DNA from: Apostichopus japonicus | Lineage: Eukaryota; Echinodermata; Holothuroidea; Aspidochirotida; Stichopodidae | Length of the DNA stretch: 64,000 nucleotides | Direction: 5' to 3' | Assembly (NCBI RefSeq): GCF_037975245.1 | Contig: NC_092580.1 | Coordinates: 34,131,001-34,195,000, forward strand | In this document: positions 13,012 through 27,177 of the stretch, one piece after another | Numbering within the stretch: position 1 is the first letter of the stretch | Layout: each line of letters starts with the position of its first letter | Translations under genes and position numbers: made by a program | Notes under the pieces: model-generated | Seen by the model: only the letters and a program-made list of their open reading frames with translations | Databases searched by the model: none | Told to the model about the DNA's origin: nothing

Positions 13012-13743
13012 GTTAGTTTGAGTGTATTTCTTACATATTGCAAAGAAGTTTAAAAACAGATCATCTGATTGCTTCTGTTTAATTGAGTCATTTCTCGAAA
13101 GTTTATTTCCATTATCAACAACGAATGTTTAAAGCCTAATTTATTTGATGGGAAGTTACTGAAAACTATCACGGAGAAATTATCTTATCATGCACCAGAA
13201 AATGTTTGCCTAGTTTGTAAGAAGCTAAACCCTGTGGCTGATCTGCATAGATCTTAGCAACACATGTGATGTTCTAATTCCTTAGCCAAAAGTCTTTTCT
13301 TATCCTGCTTTTCACACCAAAAAATTAATACTGAGTATGGGAATGGGCCTTTATGACATTTCAGACAGACCAAAGCTATATTAATGTTTAACTTTATTGA
13401 TATACAACAAAGATGTTGCCTATACCTACATCCATGATGTATAACTTCCTTGAATGAAAAGTTGTGAAGACAATTGTTAACAAGTTTCAAACATTCTTTC
13501 TGGCTTGAAAAACATCATTACTGGTATATTTCAGGATATTTGGCTTACACTTGCAATTGCATTTATTGTCAACATCTTTTAGAGGACATAATATAGCATT
13601 TGTGACCATCAGTTTGTTACAAATATAGAGTTAGAAAATGAGCAATTTTATTTCTTAGCACCTCCCAACATTTAAATATACAGTACTATCACATCTGAGT
13701 ACATTTGCTAGTTAACCTTTCTTGTCTGCTTTATAATTTGAAG

Positions 13744-13986
13744 ATGTGACTCATCCTAATGCGAGCTGTCCAAATGATATAGATACTGATGCAAGGCTGC
13801 AAGAAGGCACCACTGCAAGAGTTGATTTTGTGACATCATGTTCTGACAACATTGACACAGGCATTCAAGCTGCTTGTAATGCAACCAGCGAAAGTGAATT
13901 TCCAGTGGGTGTAACAACAGTGACTTGTTCTTGTGAAGATTTGTCTCAAAATACTGATGAATGTTTTTTTACCGTAACAGTTAAAG
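13744..13986 (+). CDS. HYR exon 10
   Basis: Compared with the majority form it has N6, N46 (sequon) and F75 (DECFFTV). Intron type 1,009 bp, as after exon 4. Confidence 0.85.
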
Positions 13987-14995
13987 GTTAGTTTGAGTGA
14001 ATTTCTTACAATGAAAAGTTGTGAAGGCAATTGTTAACCAGTTTTAGACATTCTTCTGGCTTGAAAAACATCATTTACTGGTATATTTTACCACAAATCT
14101 CTTCTGATGTTCCTTTTCAAACTAAAAAAAATTGATACTAAGTATCGTAAGGGTCCTTATGACATTTCAGACTGACCAAAGTTATATTTATGTTTAACTT
14201 TATTCATGAACACCAAAGCTGTTAACTATACTTATGCCCATGAGGTTTCATTTCTTGAATGAAAAGTTGTGAAGACAATTGATAACCAGTTTTAGACATT
14301 TCTATGGCTTGAAAAACATCATTTACTGGTATATTTTATGATATGTGGCTAACACTTGCAACTGCATTTATTGTCAATGTTTAAAGCCTAATTTATTCGA
14401 TGGGAAGTTACTGAAAACTATCACGGAGAAATTATCTTATCATGCACCAGAAAATGTTTGGCTAGTTTGTAAGAAGCCAAACCCTGTGGCTGATCTGCAT
14501 AGATCTTAGCAACACATGTGATGTTCTAATTCCGTGACCGCAAATCTCTTCTGATGCTCCTTTTCAAACTAAAAAAATTGATACTAAGTATCGGAAGGGT
14601 CCTTATGACATTTCAGACTGACCAAAGTTATATTTATGTTTAACTTTATTCATGAACACCAAAGCTGTTAACTATAATTATGCCCATGAGGTTTCATTCC
14701 TTGAATGAAAAGTTGTGAAGACAATTGTTAACCAGTTTTAGACATTGCTATGGCTTGAAAAACATCATTTACTGGTATATTTTATGATATGTGGCTGACA
14801 TTTGCAACTGCATTTATTGTCAACGTCTTTTAGACGACATAATATAGCATTTGCGACTATCAGTTTGTTGCAAGTTTAGAGTTAAACAATGAGCAATTTT
14901 ATTTCTTAGCACCTCCCAACATTTAAATATACAGTACTATCACATCTGAGTACATTTTCTAGTTAACCTTTCTTGTCTGCTTTTATAATTTAAAG

Positions 14996-15238
14996 ATGTG
15001 ACTCATCCTTATGCGAGCTGTCCAAATGATATAGATACTGATGCAAGGCTGCAAGAAGGCACCACTGCAAGAGTTGATTTTGTGACATCATGTTCTGACA
15101 ACATTGACACAGGCATTCAAGCTGCTTGTGATGCAACCAGCGAAAGTGAATTTCCAGTGGGTGTAACAACAGTGACTTGTTCTTGTGAAGATTTGTCTCA
15201 AAATACTGATGAATGTTCTTTTACCGTAACAGTTAAAG
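14996..15238 (+). CDS. HYR exon 11 (majority form)
   Basis: The protein is identical to exon 2. The 1,207-bp intron has modules starting at 15380 and 15826. Confidence 0.85.
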
Positions 15239-16445
15239 GTTAGTTTGAGTGAATTTCTTACAATGAAAAGTTGTGAAGGCAATTGTTAACCAGTTTTAGA
15301 CATTCTTCTGGCTTAAAAAACTTCATTTAATGGTGTATTGTATGATATGTGGCTAACACTTGCAACTGCATTTATTGTCAATGTTTAAAGCCTAATTTAT
15401 TTGATGGGAAGTTACTGAAAACTATCACGGAGAAATTATCTTATCATGCACCAGAAAATGTTTGGCTAGTTTGTAAGAAGCCAAACCCTGTGGCTGATCT
15501 GCATAGATCTTAGCAACACATGTGATGTTCTAATTCCGTGACCGCAAATCTCTTCTGATGCTCCTTTTCAAACTAAAAAAATTGATACTAAGTATCGGAA
15601 GGGTCCTTATGACATTTCAGACTGACCAAAGTTATATTTATGTTTAACTTTATTCATGAACACCAAAGCTGTTAACTATACTTACGCCCATGAGGTTTCA
15701 TTTCTTGAATGAAAAGTTGTGAAGACAATTGATAACCAGTTTTAGACATTTCTATGGCTTGAAAAACATCATTTACTGGTATATTTTATGATATGTGGCT
15801 AACATTTGCAACTGCATTTATTGTCAATGTTTAAAGCCTAATTTATTCGATGGGAAGTTACTGAAAACTATCACGGAGAAATTATCTTATCATGCACCAG
15901 AAAATGTTTGGCTAGTTTGTAAGAAGCCAAACCCTGTGGCTGATCTGCATAGATCTTAGCAACACATGTGATGTTCTAATTCCGTGACCGCAAATCTCTT
16001 CTGATGCTCCTTTTTAAACTAAAAAAATTGATACTAAGTATCGGAAGGGTCCTTATGACATTTCAGACTGACCAAAGTTATATTTATGTTTAACTTTATT
16101 CATGAACACCAAAGCTGTTAACTATACTTACGCCCATGAGGTTTCATTTCTTGAATGAAAAGTTGTGAAGACAATTGATAACCAGTTTTAGACATTTCTA
16201 TGGCTTGAAAAACATCATTTACTGGTATATTTTATGATATGTGGCTGACATTTGCAACTGCATTTATTGTCAACGTCTTTTAGACGACATAATATAGCAT
16301 TTGCGACTATCAGTTTGTTGCAAGTTTAGAGTTAAACAATGAGCAATTTTATTTCTTAGCACCTCCCAACATTTAAATATACAGTACTATCACATCTGAG
16401 TACATTTTCTAGTTAACCTTTCTTGTCTGCTTTTATAATTTAAAG

Positions 16446-16688
16446 ATGTGACTCATCCTTATGCGAGCTGTCCAAATGATATAGATACTGATGCAAGGCT
16501 GCAAGAAGGCACCACTGCAAGAGTTGATTTTGTGACATCATGTTCTGACAACATTGACACAGGCATTCAAGCTGCTTGTGATGCAACCAGCGAAAGTGAA
16601 TTTCCAGTGGGTGTAACAACAGTGACTTGTTCTTGTGAAGATTTGTCTCAAAATACTGATGAATGTTCTTTTACCGTAACAGTTAAAG
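16446..16688 (+). CDS. HYR exon 12 (majority form)
   Basis: The protein is identical to exon 2. Followed by a 761-bp intron with one module at 16830. Confidence 0.85.
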
Positions 16689-17449
16689 GTTAGTTTGAGT
16701 GAATTTCTTACAATGAAAAGTTGTGAAGGCAATTGTTAACCAGTTTTAGACATTCTTCTGGCTTAAAAAACTTCATTTACTGGTGTATTGTATGATATGT
16801 GGCTAACACTTGCAACTGCATTTATTGTCAATGTTTAAAGCCTAATTTATTTGATGGGAAGTTACTGAAAACTATCACGGAGAAATTATCTTATCATGCA
16901 CCAGAAAATGTTTGGCTAGTTTGTAAGAAGCCAAACCCTGTGGCTGATCTGCATAGATCTTAGCAACACATGTGATGTTCTAATTCCGTGACCGCAAATC
17001 TCTTCTGATGCTCCTTTTCAAACTAAAAAAATTGATACTAAGTATCGGAAGGGTCCTTATGACATTTCAGACTGACCAAAGTTATATTTATGTTTAACTT
17101 TATTCATGAACACCAAAGCTGTTAACTATACTTACGCCCATGAGGTTTCATTTCTTGAATGAAAAGTTGTGAAGACAATTGATAACCAGTTTTAGACATT
17201 TCTATGGCTTGAAAAACATCATTTACTGGTATATTTTATGATATGTGGCTAACATTTGCAACTGCATTTATTGTCAACGTATTTTAGACGACATAATATA
17301 GCATTTGCGACTATCAGTTTGTTGCAAGTTTAGAGTTAAACAATGAGCAATTTTATTTCTTAGCACCTCCCAACATTTAAATATACAATACTATCACATC
17401 TGAGTACATTTTCTAGTTAACCTTTCTTGTCTGCTTTTATAATTTAAAG

Positions 17450-17692
17450 ATGTGACTCATCCTTATGCGAGCTGTCCAAATGATATAGATACTGATGCAA
17501 GGCTGCAAGAAGGCACCACTGCAAGAGTTGATTTTGTGACATCATGTTCTGACAACTTTGACACAGGCATTCAAGCTGCTTGTAATGCAACCAGCGAAAG
17601 TGAATTTCCAGTGGGTGTAACAACAGTGACATGTTCTTGTGAAGATTTGTCTCAAAATACTGATGAATGTTCTTTTACCGTAACAGTTAAAG
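17450..17692 (+). CDS. HYR exon 13
   Basis: It has F37 (DNFDTG) and N46. F37 also marks exons 18, 21 and 22, which share an ancestor with this one. Intron 762 bp. Confidence 0.85.
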
Positions 17693-18454
17693 GTTAGTTT
17701 GAGTGAATTTCTTACAATGAAAAGTTGTGAAGGCAATTGTTAACCAGTTTTAGACATTCTTCTGGCTTAAAAAACTTCATTTACTGGTGTATTGTATGAT
17801 ATGTGGCTAACACTTGCAACTGCATTTATTGTCAATGTTTAAAGCCTAATTTATTTGATGGGAAGTTACTGAAAACTATCACGGAGAAATTATCTTATCA
17901 TGCACCAGAAAATGTTTGGCTAGTTTGTAAGAAGCCAAACCCTGTGGCTGATCTGCATAGATCTTAGCAACACATGTGATGTTCTAATTCCGTGACCGCA
18001 AATCTCTTCTGATGCTCCTTTTCAAACTAAAAAAATTGATACTAAGTATCGGAAGGGTCCTTATGACATTTCAGACTGACCAAAGTTATATTTATGTTTA
18101 ACTTTATTCATGAACACCAAAGCTCTTAACTATACTTACGCCCATGAGGTTTCATTTCTTGCAATGAAAAGTTGTGAAGACAATTGTTAACCAGTTTTAG
18201 ACATTTCTATGGCTTGAAAAACATCATTTACTGGTATATTTTATGATATGTGGCTGACATTTGCAACTGCATTTATTGTCAACGTCTTTTAGAAGACATA
18301 ATATAGCATTTGCGACTATCAGTTTGTTGCAAATTTAGAGTTAAACAATGAGCAATTTTATTTCTTAGCACCTCCCAACAATTAAATATACAGTACTATC
18401 ACATCTGAGTACATTTTCTAGTTAACCTTTCTTGTCTGCTTTTATAATTTAAAG

Positions 18455-18697
18455 ATGTGACTCATCCTAATGCGAGCTGTCCAAATGATATAGATACTGA
18501 TGCAAGGCTGCAAAAAGGCACCACTGCAAGAGTTGATTTTGTGACATCATGTTCTGACAACATTGACATAGGCATTCAAGCTGCTTGTAATGCAACCAGC
18601 CAAAGTGAATTTCCAGTGGGTGTAACAACAGTGACTTGTTCTTGTGAAGATTTGTCTCAAAATACTGATGAATGTTCTTTTACCGTAACAGTTAAAG
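18455..18697 (+). CDS. HYR exon 14
   Basis: It has N6, K21, I39, N46 and Q50, and is followed by a 315-bp intron. It belongs to the exon 14/15/23 subfamily defined by Q50. Confidence 0.85.
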
Positions 18698-19012
18698 GTT
18701 AGTTTGAGTGAATTTCTTACAATGAAAAGTTGTGAAGGCAATTGTTAACCAGTTTTAGACATTCTTCTGGCTTGAAAAACATCATTTACTGGTATATTTT
18801 ATGATATGTGGCTGACATTTGCAACTGCATTTATTGTCAACGTATTTTAGACGACATAATATAGCATTTGCGACTTTCAGTTTGTTGCAAATTTAGAGTT
18901 AAACAATGAGCAATTTTATTTCTTAGCACCTCCCAACATTTAAATATACAGTACTATCACATCTGAGTACATTTTCTAGTTAACCTTTCTTGTCTGCTTT
19001 TATAATTTAAAG

Positions 19013-19255
19013 ATGTGACTCATCCTAATGCGAGCTGTCCAAATGATATAGATACTGATGCAAGGCTGCAAGAAGGCACCACTGCAAGAGTTGATTTTGG
19101 GACATCATGTTCTGACAACATTGACATAGGCATTCAAGCTGCTTGTAATGCAACCAGCCAAAGTGAATTTCCAGTGGGTGTAACAATAGTGACTTGTTCT
19201 TGTGAAGATTTGTCTCAAAATACTGATGAATGTTCTTTTACCGTAACAGTTAAAG
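19013..19255 (+). CDS. HYR exon 15
   Basis: It has N6, G30, I39, N46, Q50 and I59. G30 replaces the V of the VTSC strand and is unique in the array. Followed by a 315-bp intron. Confidence 0.85.
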
Positions 19256-19570
19256 GTTAGTTTGAGTGAATTTCTTACAATGAAAAGTTGTGAAGGCAAT
19301 TGTTAACCAGTTTTAGACATTCTTCTGGCTTGAAAAACATCATTTACTGGTATATTTTATGATATGTGGCTGACATTTGCAACTGCATTTATTGTCAACG
19401 TCTTTTAGACGACATAATATAGCATTTGCGACTTTCAGTTTGTTGCAAATTTAGAGTTAAACAATGAGCAATTTTATTTCTTAGCACCTCCCAACATTTA
19501 AATATACAGTACTATCACATCTGAGTACATTTTCTAGTTAACCTTTCTTGTCTGCTTTTATAATTTAAAG

Positions 19571-19813
19571 ATGTGACTCATCCTAATGCGAGCTGTCCAA
19601 ATGATATAGATACTGATGCAAGGCTGCAAGAAGGCACCACTGCAAGAGTTGATTTTGTGACATCATGTTCTGACAACATTGACATAGGCATTCAAGCTGC
19701 TTGTAATGCAACCAGCGAAAGTGAATTTCCAGTGGGTGTAATAACAGTGACTTGTTCTTGTGAAGATTTGTCTCAAAATGCTGATGAATGTTCTTTTACC
19801 GTAACAGTTAAAG
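19571..19813 (+). CDS. HYR exon 16 (first of the 3,459-bp higher-order repeat)
   Basis: It has N6, I39, N46, I58 and A71 and encodes the same protein as exon 19. It opens the first copy of the three-exon higher-order unit. Confidence 0.85.
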
Positions 19814-21021
19814 GTTAGTTTGAGTGAATTTCTTACAATGAAAAGTTGTGAAGGCAATTGTTAACCAGTTTTAGACATTCTTCTGGCTTAAAAAACTTCA
19901 TTTAATGGTGTATTGTATGATATGTGGCTAACACTTGCAACTGCATTTATTGTCAATGTTTAAAGCCTAATTTATTTGATGGGAAGTTACTGAAAACTAT
20001 CACGGAGAAATTATCTTATCATGCACCAGAAAATGTTTGGCTAGTTTGTAAGAAGCCAAACCCTGTGGCTGATCTGCATAGATCTTAGCAACACATGTGA
20101 TGTTCTAATTCCGTGACCGCAAATCTCTTCTGATGCTCCTTTTCAAACTAAAAAAAATTGATACTAAGTATCGGAAGGGTCCTTATGACATTTCAGACTG
20201 ACCAAAGTTATATTTATGTTTAACTTTATTCATGAACACCAAAGCTGTTAACTATACTTACGCCCATGAGGTTTCATTTCTTAAATGAAAAGTTGTGAAG
20301 ACAATTGATAACCAGTTTTAGACATTTCTATGGCTTGAAAAACATCATTTACTGGTATATTTTATGATATGTGGCTAACATTTGCAACTGCATTTATTGT
20401 CAATGTTTAAAGCCTAATTTATTTGATGGGAAGTTACTGAAAACTATCACGGAGAAATTATCTTATCATGCACCAGAAAATGTTTGGCTAGTTTGTAAGA
20501 AGCCAAACCCTGTGGCTGATCTGCATAGATCTTAGCAACACATGTGATGTTCTAATTCCGTGACCGCAAATCTCTTCTGATGCTCCTTTTCAAACTAAAA
20601 AAATTGATACTAAGTATCGGAAGGGTCCTTATGACATTTCAGACTGACCAAAGTTATATTTATGTTTAACTTTATTCATGAACACCAAAGCTGTTAACTA
20701 TACTTACGCCCATGAGGTTTCATTTCTTGAATGAAAAGTTGTGAAGACAATTGATAACCAGTTTTAGACATTTCTATGGCTTGAAAAACATCATTTACTG
20801 GTATATTTTATGATATGTGGCTGACATTTGCAACTGCATTTATTGTCAACGTCTTTTAGACGACATAATATAGCATTTGCGACTATCAGTTTGTTGCAAG
20901 TTTAGAGTTAAACAATGAGCAATTTTATTTCTTAGCACCTCCCAACATTTAAATATACAGTACTATCACATCTGAGTACATTTTCTAGTTAACCTTTCTT
21001 GTCTGCTTTTATAATTTAAAG

Positions 21022-21264
21022 ATGTGACTCATCCTTATGCGAGCTGTCCAAATGATATAGATACTGATGCAAGGCTGCAAGAAGGCACCACTGCAAGAGT
21101 TGATTTTGTGACATCATGTTCTGACAACATTGACACAGGCATTCAAGCTGCTTGTGATGCAACCAGCGAAAGTGAATTTCCAGTGGGTGTAACAACAGTG
21201 ACTTGTTCTTGTGAAGATTTGTCTCAAAATACTGATGAATGTTCTTTTACCGTAACAGTTAAAG
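21022..21264 (+). CDS. HYR exon 17 (majority form)
   Basis: The protein is identical to exon 2 and to exon 20, its partner in the higher-order repeat. Confidence 0.85.
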
Positions 21265-22025
21265 GTTAGTTTGAGTGAATTTCTTACAATGAAAAGTTGT
21301 GAAGGCAATTGTTAACCAGTTTTAGACATTCTTCTGGCTTAAAAAACTTCATTTACTGGTGTATTGTATGATATGTGGCTAACACTTGCAACTGCATTTA
21401 TTGTCAATGTTTAAAGCCTAATTTATTTGATGGGAAGTTACTGAAAACTATCACGGAGAAATTATCTTATCATGCACCAGAAAATGTTTGGCTAGTTTGT
21501 AAGAAGCCAAACCCTGTGGCTGATCTGCATAGATCTTAGCAACACATGTGATGTTCTAATTCCGTGACCGCAAATCTCTTCTGATGCTCCTTTTCAAACT
21601 AAAAAAATTGATACTAAGTATCGGAAGGGTCCTTATGACATTTCAGACTGACCAAAGTTATATTTATGTTTAACTTTATTCATGAACACCAAAGCTGTTA
21701 ACTATACTTACGCCCATGAGGTTTCATTTCTTGAATGAAAAGTTGTGAAGACAATTGATAACCAGTGTTAGACATTTCTATGGCTTGAAAAACATCATTT
21801 ACTGGTATATTTTATGATATGTGGCTGACATTTGCAACTGCATTTATTGTCAACGTCTTTTAGACGACATAATATAGCATTTGCGACTATCAGTTTGTTG
21901 CAAGTTTAGAGTTAAACAATGAGCAATTTTATTTCTTAGCACCTCCCAACATTTAAATATACAATACTATCACATCTGAGTACATTTTCTAGTTAACCTT
22001 TCTTGTCTGCTTTTATAATTTAAAG

Positions 22026-22268
22026 ATGTGACTCATCCTTATGCGAGCTGTCCAAATGATATAGATACTGATGCAAGGCTGCAAGAAGGCACCACTGCAA
22101 GAGTTGATTTTGTGACATCATGTTCTGACAACTTTGACACAGGCATTCAAGCTGCTTGTGATGCAACCAGCGAAAGTGAATTTCCAGTGGGTGTAACAAC
22201 AGTGACATGTTCTTGTGAAGATTTGTCTCAAAATACTGATGAATGTTCTTTTACCGTAACAGTTAAAG
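22026..22268 (+). CDS. HYR exon 18
   Basis: It has F37 with D46. The protein is identical to exon 21, its partner in the higher-order repeat. Confidence 0.85.
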
Positions 22269-23029
22269 GTTAGTTTGAGTGAATTTCTTACAATGAAAAG
22301 TTGTGAAGGCAATTGTTAACCAGTTTTAGACATTCTTCTGGCTTAAAAAACTTCATTTACTGGTGTATTGTATGATATGTGGCTAACACTTGCAACTGCA
22401 TTTATTGTCAATGTTTAAAGCCTAATTTATTTGATGGGAAGTTACTGAAAACTATCACGGAGAAATTATCTTATCATGCACCAGAAAATGTTTGGCTAGT
22501 TTGTAAGAAGCCAAACCCTGTGGCTGATCTGCATAGATCTTAGCAACACATGTGATGTTCTAATTCCGTGACCGCAAATCTCTTCTGATGCTCCTTTTCA
22601 AACTAAAAAAATTGATACTAAGTATCGGAAGGGTCCTTATGACATTTCAGACTGACCAAAGTTATATTTATGTTTAACTTTATTCATGAACACCAAAGCT
22701 GTTAACTATACTTATGCCCATGAGGTTTCATTTCTTGAATGAAAAGTTGTGAAGACAATTGTTAACCAGTTTTAGACATTGCTATGGCTTGAAAAACATC
22801 ATTTACTGGTATATTTTATGATATGTGGCTGACATTTGCAACTGCATTTATTGTCAACGTCTTTTAGAAGACATAATATAGCATTTGCGACTATCAGTTT
22901 GTTGCAAGTTTAGAGTTAAACAATGAGCAATTTTATTTCTTAGCACCTCCCAACATTTAAATATACAGTACTATCACATCTGAGTACATTTTCTAGTTAA
23001 CCTTTCTTGTCTGCTTTTATAATTTAAAG

Positions 23030-23272
23030 ATGTGACTCATCCTAATGCGAGCTGTCCAAATGATATAGATACTGATGCAAGGCTGCAAGAAGGCACCACT
23101 GCAAGAGTTGATTTTGTGACATCATGTTCTGACAACATTGACATAGGCATTCAAGCTGCTTGTAATGCAACCAGCGAAAGTGAATTTCCAGTGGGTGTAA
23201 TAACAGTGACTTGTTCTTGTGAAGATTTGTCTCAAAATGCTGATGAATGTTCTTTTACCGTAACAGTTAAAG
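23030..23272 (+). CDS. HYR exon 19
   Basis: Same protein as exon 16 (N6, I39, N46, I58, A71). It starts exactly 3,459 bp after exon 16. Confidence 0.85.
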
Positions 23273-24480
23273 GTTAGTTTGAGTGAATTTCTTACAATGA
23301 AAAGTTGTGAAGGCAATTGTTAACCAGTTTTAGACATTCTTCTGGCTTAAAAAACTTCATTTAATGGTGTATTGTATGATATGTGGCTAACACTTGCAAC
23401 TGCATTTATTGTCAATGTTTAAAGCCTAATTTATTTGATGGGAAGTTACTGAAAACTATCACGGAGAAATTATCTTATCATGCACCAGAAAATGTTTGGC
23501 TAGTTTGTAAGAAGCCAAACCCTGTGGCTGATCTGCATAGATCTTAGCAACACATGTGATGTTCTAATTCCGTGACCGCAAATCTCTTCTGATGCTCCTT
23601 TTCAAACTAAAAAAAATTGATACTAAGTATCGGAAGGGTCCTTATGACATTTCAGACTGACCAAAGTTATATTTATGTTTAACTTTATTCATGAACACCA
23701 AAGCTGTTAACTATACTTACGCCCATGAGGTTTCATTTCTTAAATGAAAAGTTGTGAAGACAATTGATAACCAGTTTTAGACATTTCTATGGCTTGAAAA
23801 ACATCATTTACTGGTATATTTTATGATATGTGGCTAACATTTGCAACTGCATTTATTGTCAATGTTTAAAGCCTAATTTATTTGATGGGAAGTTACTGAA
23901 AACTATCACGGAGAAATTATCTTATCATGCACCAGAAAATGTTTGGCTAGTTTGTAAGAAGCCAAACCCTGTGGCTGATCTGCATAGATCTTAGCAACAC
24001 ATGTGATGTTCTAATTCCGTGACCGCAAATCTCTTCTGATGCTCCTTTTCAAACTAAAAAAATTGATACTAAGTATCGGAAGGGTCCTTATGACATTTCA
24101 GACTGACCAAAGTTATATTTATGTTTAACTTTATTCATGAACACCAAAGCTGTTAACTATACTTACGCCCATGAGGTTTCATTTCTTGAATGAAAAGTTG
24201 TGAAGACAATTGATAACCAGTTTTAGACATTTCTATGGCTTGAAAAACATCATTTACTGGTATATTTTATGATATGTGGCTGACATTTGCAACTGCATTT
24301 ATTGTCAACGTCTTTTAGACGACATAATATAGCATTTGCGACTATCAGTTTGTTGCAAGTTTAGAGTTAAACAATGAGCAATTTTATTTCTTAGCACCTC
24401 CCAACATTTAAATATACAGTACTATCACATCTGAGTACATTTTCTAGTTAACCTTTCTTGTCTGCTTTTATAATTTAAAG

Positions 24481-24723
24481 ATGTGACTCATCCTTATGCG
24501 AGCTGTCCAAATGATATAGATACTGATGCAAGGCTGCAAGAAGGCACCACTGCAAGAGTTGATTTTGTGACATCATGTTCTGACAACATTGACACAGGCA
24601 TTCAAGCTGCTTGTGATGCAACCAGCGAAAGTGAATTTCCAGTGGGTGTAACAACAGTGACTTGTTCTTGTGAAGATTTGTCTCAAAATACTGATGAATG
24701 TTCTTTTACCGTAACAGTTAAAG
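24481..24723 (+). CDS. HYR exon 20 (majority form)
   Basis: The protein is identical to exon 2 and lies 3,459 bp after exon 17. Confidence 0.85.
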
Positions 24724-25484
24724 GTTAGTTTGAGTGAATTTCTTACAATGAAAAGTTGTGAAGGCAATTGTTAACCAGTTTTAGACATTCTTCTGGCTTA
24801 AAAAACTTCATTTACTGGTGTATTGTATGATATGTGGCTAACACTTGCAACTGCATTTATTGTCAATGTTTAAAGCCTAATTTATTTGATGGGAAGTTAC
24901 TGAAAACTATCACGGAGAAATTATCTTATCATGCACCAGAAAATGTTTGGCTAGTTTGTAAGAAGCCAAACCCTGTGGCTGATCTGCATAGATCTTAGCA
25001 ACACATGTGATGTTCTAATTCCGTGACCGCAAATCTCTTCTGATGCTCCTTTTCAAACTAAAAAAATTGATACTAAGTATCGGAAGGGTCCTTATGACAT
25101 TTCAGACTGACCAAAGTTATATTTATGTTTAACTTTATTCATGAACACCAAAGCTGTTAACTATACTTACGCCCATGAGGTTTCATTTCTTGAATGAAAA
25201 GTTGTGAAGACAATTGATAACCAGTGTTAGACATTTCTATGGCTTGAAAAACATCATTTACTGGTATATTTTATGATATGTGGCTGACATTTGCAACTGC
25301 ATTTATTGTCAACGTCTTTTAGACGACATAATATAGCATTTGCGACTATCAGTTTGTTGCAAGTTTAGAGTTAAACAATGAGCAATTTTATTTCTTAGCA
25401 CCTCCCAACATTTAAATATACAATACTATCACATCTGAGTACATTTTCTAGTTAACCTTTCTTGTCTGCTTTTATAATTTAAAG

Positions 25485-25727
25485 ATGTGACTCATCCTTA
25501 TGCGAGCTGTCCAAATGATATAGATACTGATGCAAGGCTGCAAGAAGGCACCACTGCAAGAGTTGATTTTGTGACATCATGTTCTGACAACTTTGACACA
25601 GGCATTCAAGCTGCTTGTGATGCAACCAGCGAAAGTGAATTTCCAGTGGGTGTAACAACAGTGACATGTTCTTGTGAAGATTTGTCTCAAAATACTGATG
25701 AATGTTCTTTTACCGTAACAGTTAAAG
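25485..25727 (+). CDS. HYR exon 21
   Basis: It has F37 and D46 and lies 3,459 bp after exon 18. Its 1,207-bp intron has modules at 25869 and 26315, one more than the intron after exon 18. Confidence 0.85.
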
Positions 25728-26934
25728 GTTAGTTTGAGTGAATTTCTTACAATGAAAAGTTGTGAAGGCAATTGTTAACCAGTTTTAGACATTCTTCTGG
25801 CTTAAAAAACTTCATTTACTGGTGTATTGTATGATATGTGGCTAACACTTGCAACTGCATTTATTGTCAATGTTTAAAGCCTAATTTATTTGATGGGAAG
25901 TTACTGAAAACTATCACGGAGAAATTATCTTATCATGCACCAGAAAATGTTTGGCTAGTTTGTAAGAAGCCAAACCCTGTGGCTGATCTGCATAGATCTT
26001 AGCAACACATGTGATGTTCTAATTCCGTGACCGCAAATCTCTTCTGATGCTCCTTTTCAAACTAAAAAAATTGATACTAAGTATCGGAAGGGTCCTTATG
26101 ACATTTCAGACTGACCAAAGTTATATTTATGTTTAATTTTATTCATGAACACCAAAGCTGTTAACTATACTTACGCCCATGAGGTTTCATTTCTTGAATG
26201 AAAAGTTGTGAAGACAATTGATAACCAGTTTTAGACATTTCTATGGCTTGAAAAACATCATTTACTGGTATATTTTATGATATGTGGCTAACACTTGCAA
26301 CTGCATTTATTGTCAATGTTTAAAGCCTAATTTATTCGATGGGAAGTTACTGAAAACTATCACGGAGAAATTATCTTATCATGCACCAGAAAATGTTTGG
26401 CTAGTTTGTAAGAAGCCAAACCCTGTGGCTGATCTGCATAGATCTTAGCAACACATGTGATGTTCTAATTCCGTGACCGCAAATCTCTTCTGATGCTCCT
26501 TTTCAAACTAAAAAAATTGATACTAAGTATCGGAAGGGTCCTTATGACATTTCAGACTGACCAAAGTTATATTTATGTTTAACTTTATTCATGAACACCA
26601 AAGCTGTTAACTATACTTACGCCCATGAGGTTTCATTTCTTGAATGAAAAGTTGTGAAGACAATTGATAACCAGTTTTAGACATTTCTATGGCTTGAAAA
26701 ACATCATTTACTGGTATATTTTATGATATGTGGCTAACATTTGCAACTGCATTTATTGTCAACGTCTTTTAGACGACATAATATAGCATTTGCGACTATC
26801 AGTTTGTTGCAAGTTTAGAGTTAAACAATGAGCAATTTTATTTCTTAGCACCTCCCAACATTTAAATATACAGTACTATCACATCTGAGTACATTTTCTA
26901 GTTAACCTTTCTTGTCTGCTTTTATAATTTAAAG

Positions 26935-27177
26935 ATGTGACTCATCCAAAAGCGAGCTGTCCAAATGATATAGATACTGATGCAAGGCTGCAAAAAGGCA
27001 CCACTGCAAGAGTTGATTTTGTGACATCATGTTCTGACAACTTTCACACAGGCATTCAAGCTGCTTGTGATGCAACCAGCGAAAGTGAATTTCCAGTGGG
27101 TGTAACAACAGTGACTTGTTCTTGTGAAGATTTGTCTCAAAATACTGATGAATGTTCTTTTACCGTAACAGTTAAAG
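26935..27177 (+). CDS. HYR exon 22
   Basis: It has K6, K21, F37 and H38 (DNFHTG). K6 and H38 are unique in the array. Followed by a 762-bp intron. Confidence 0.85.

Larger units (their letters stand above)
19571..26488 (+). repeat. 3,459-bp higher-order tandem repeat (two copies)
   Basis: Positions 19571-23029 and 23030-26488 each hold three HYR exons (16-18 and 19-21) in the same order with identical exon proteins. Private variants are shared at matching places, for example 'catttcttaaatgaaaag' at 20275 and 23734, and the A7 run after 'caaacta' in the first intron. This points to a recent block duplication. Confidence 0.85.
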
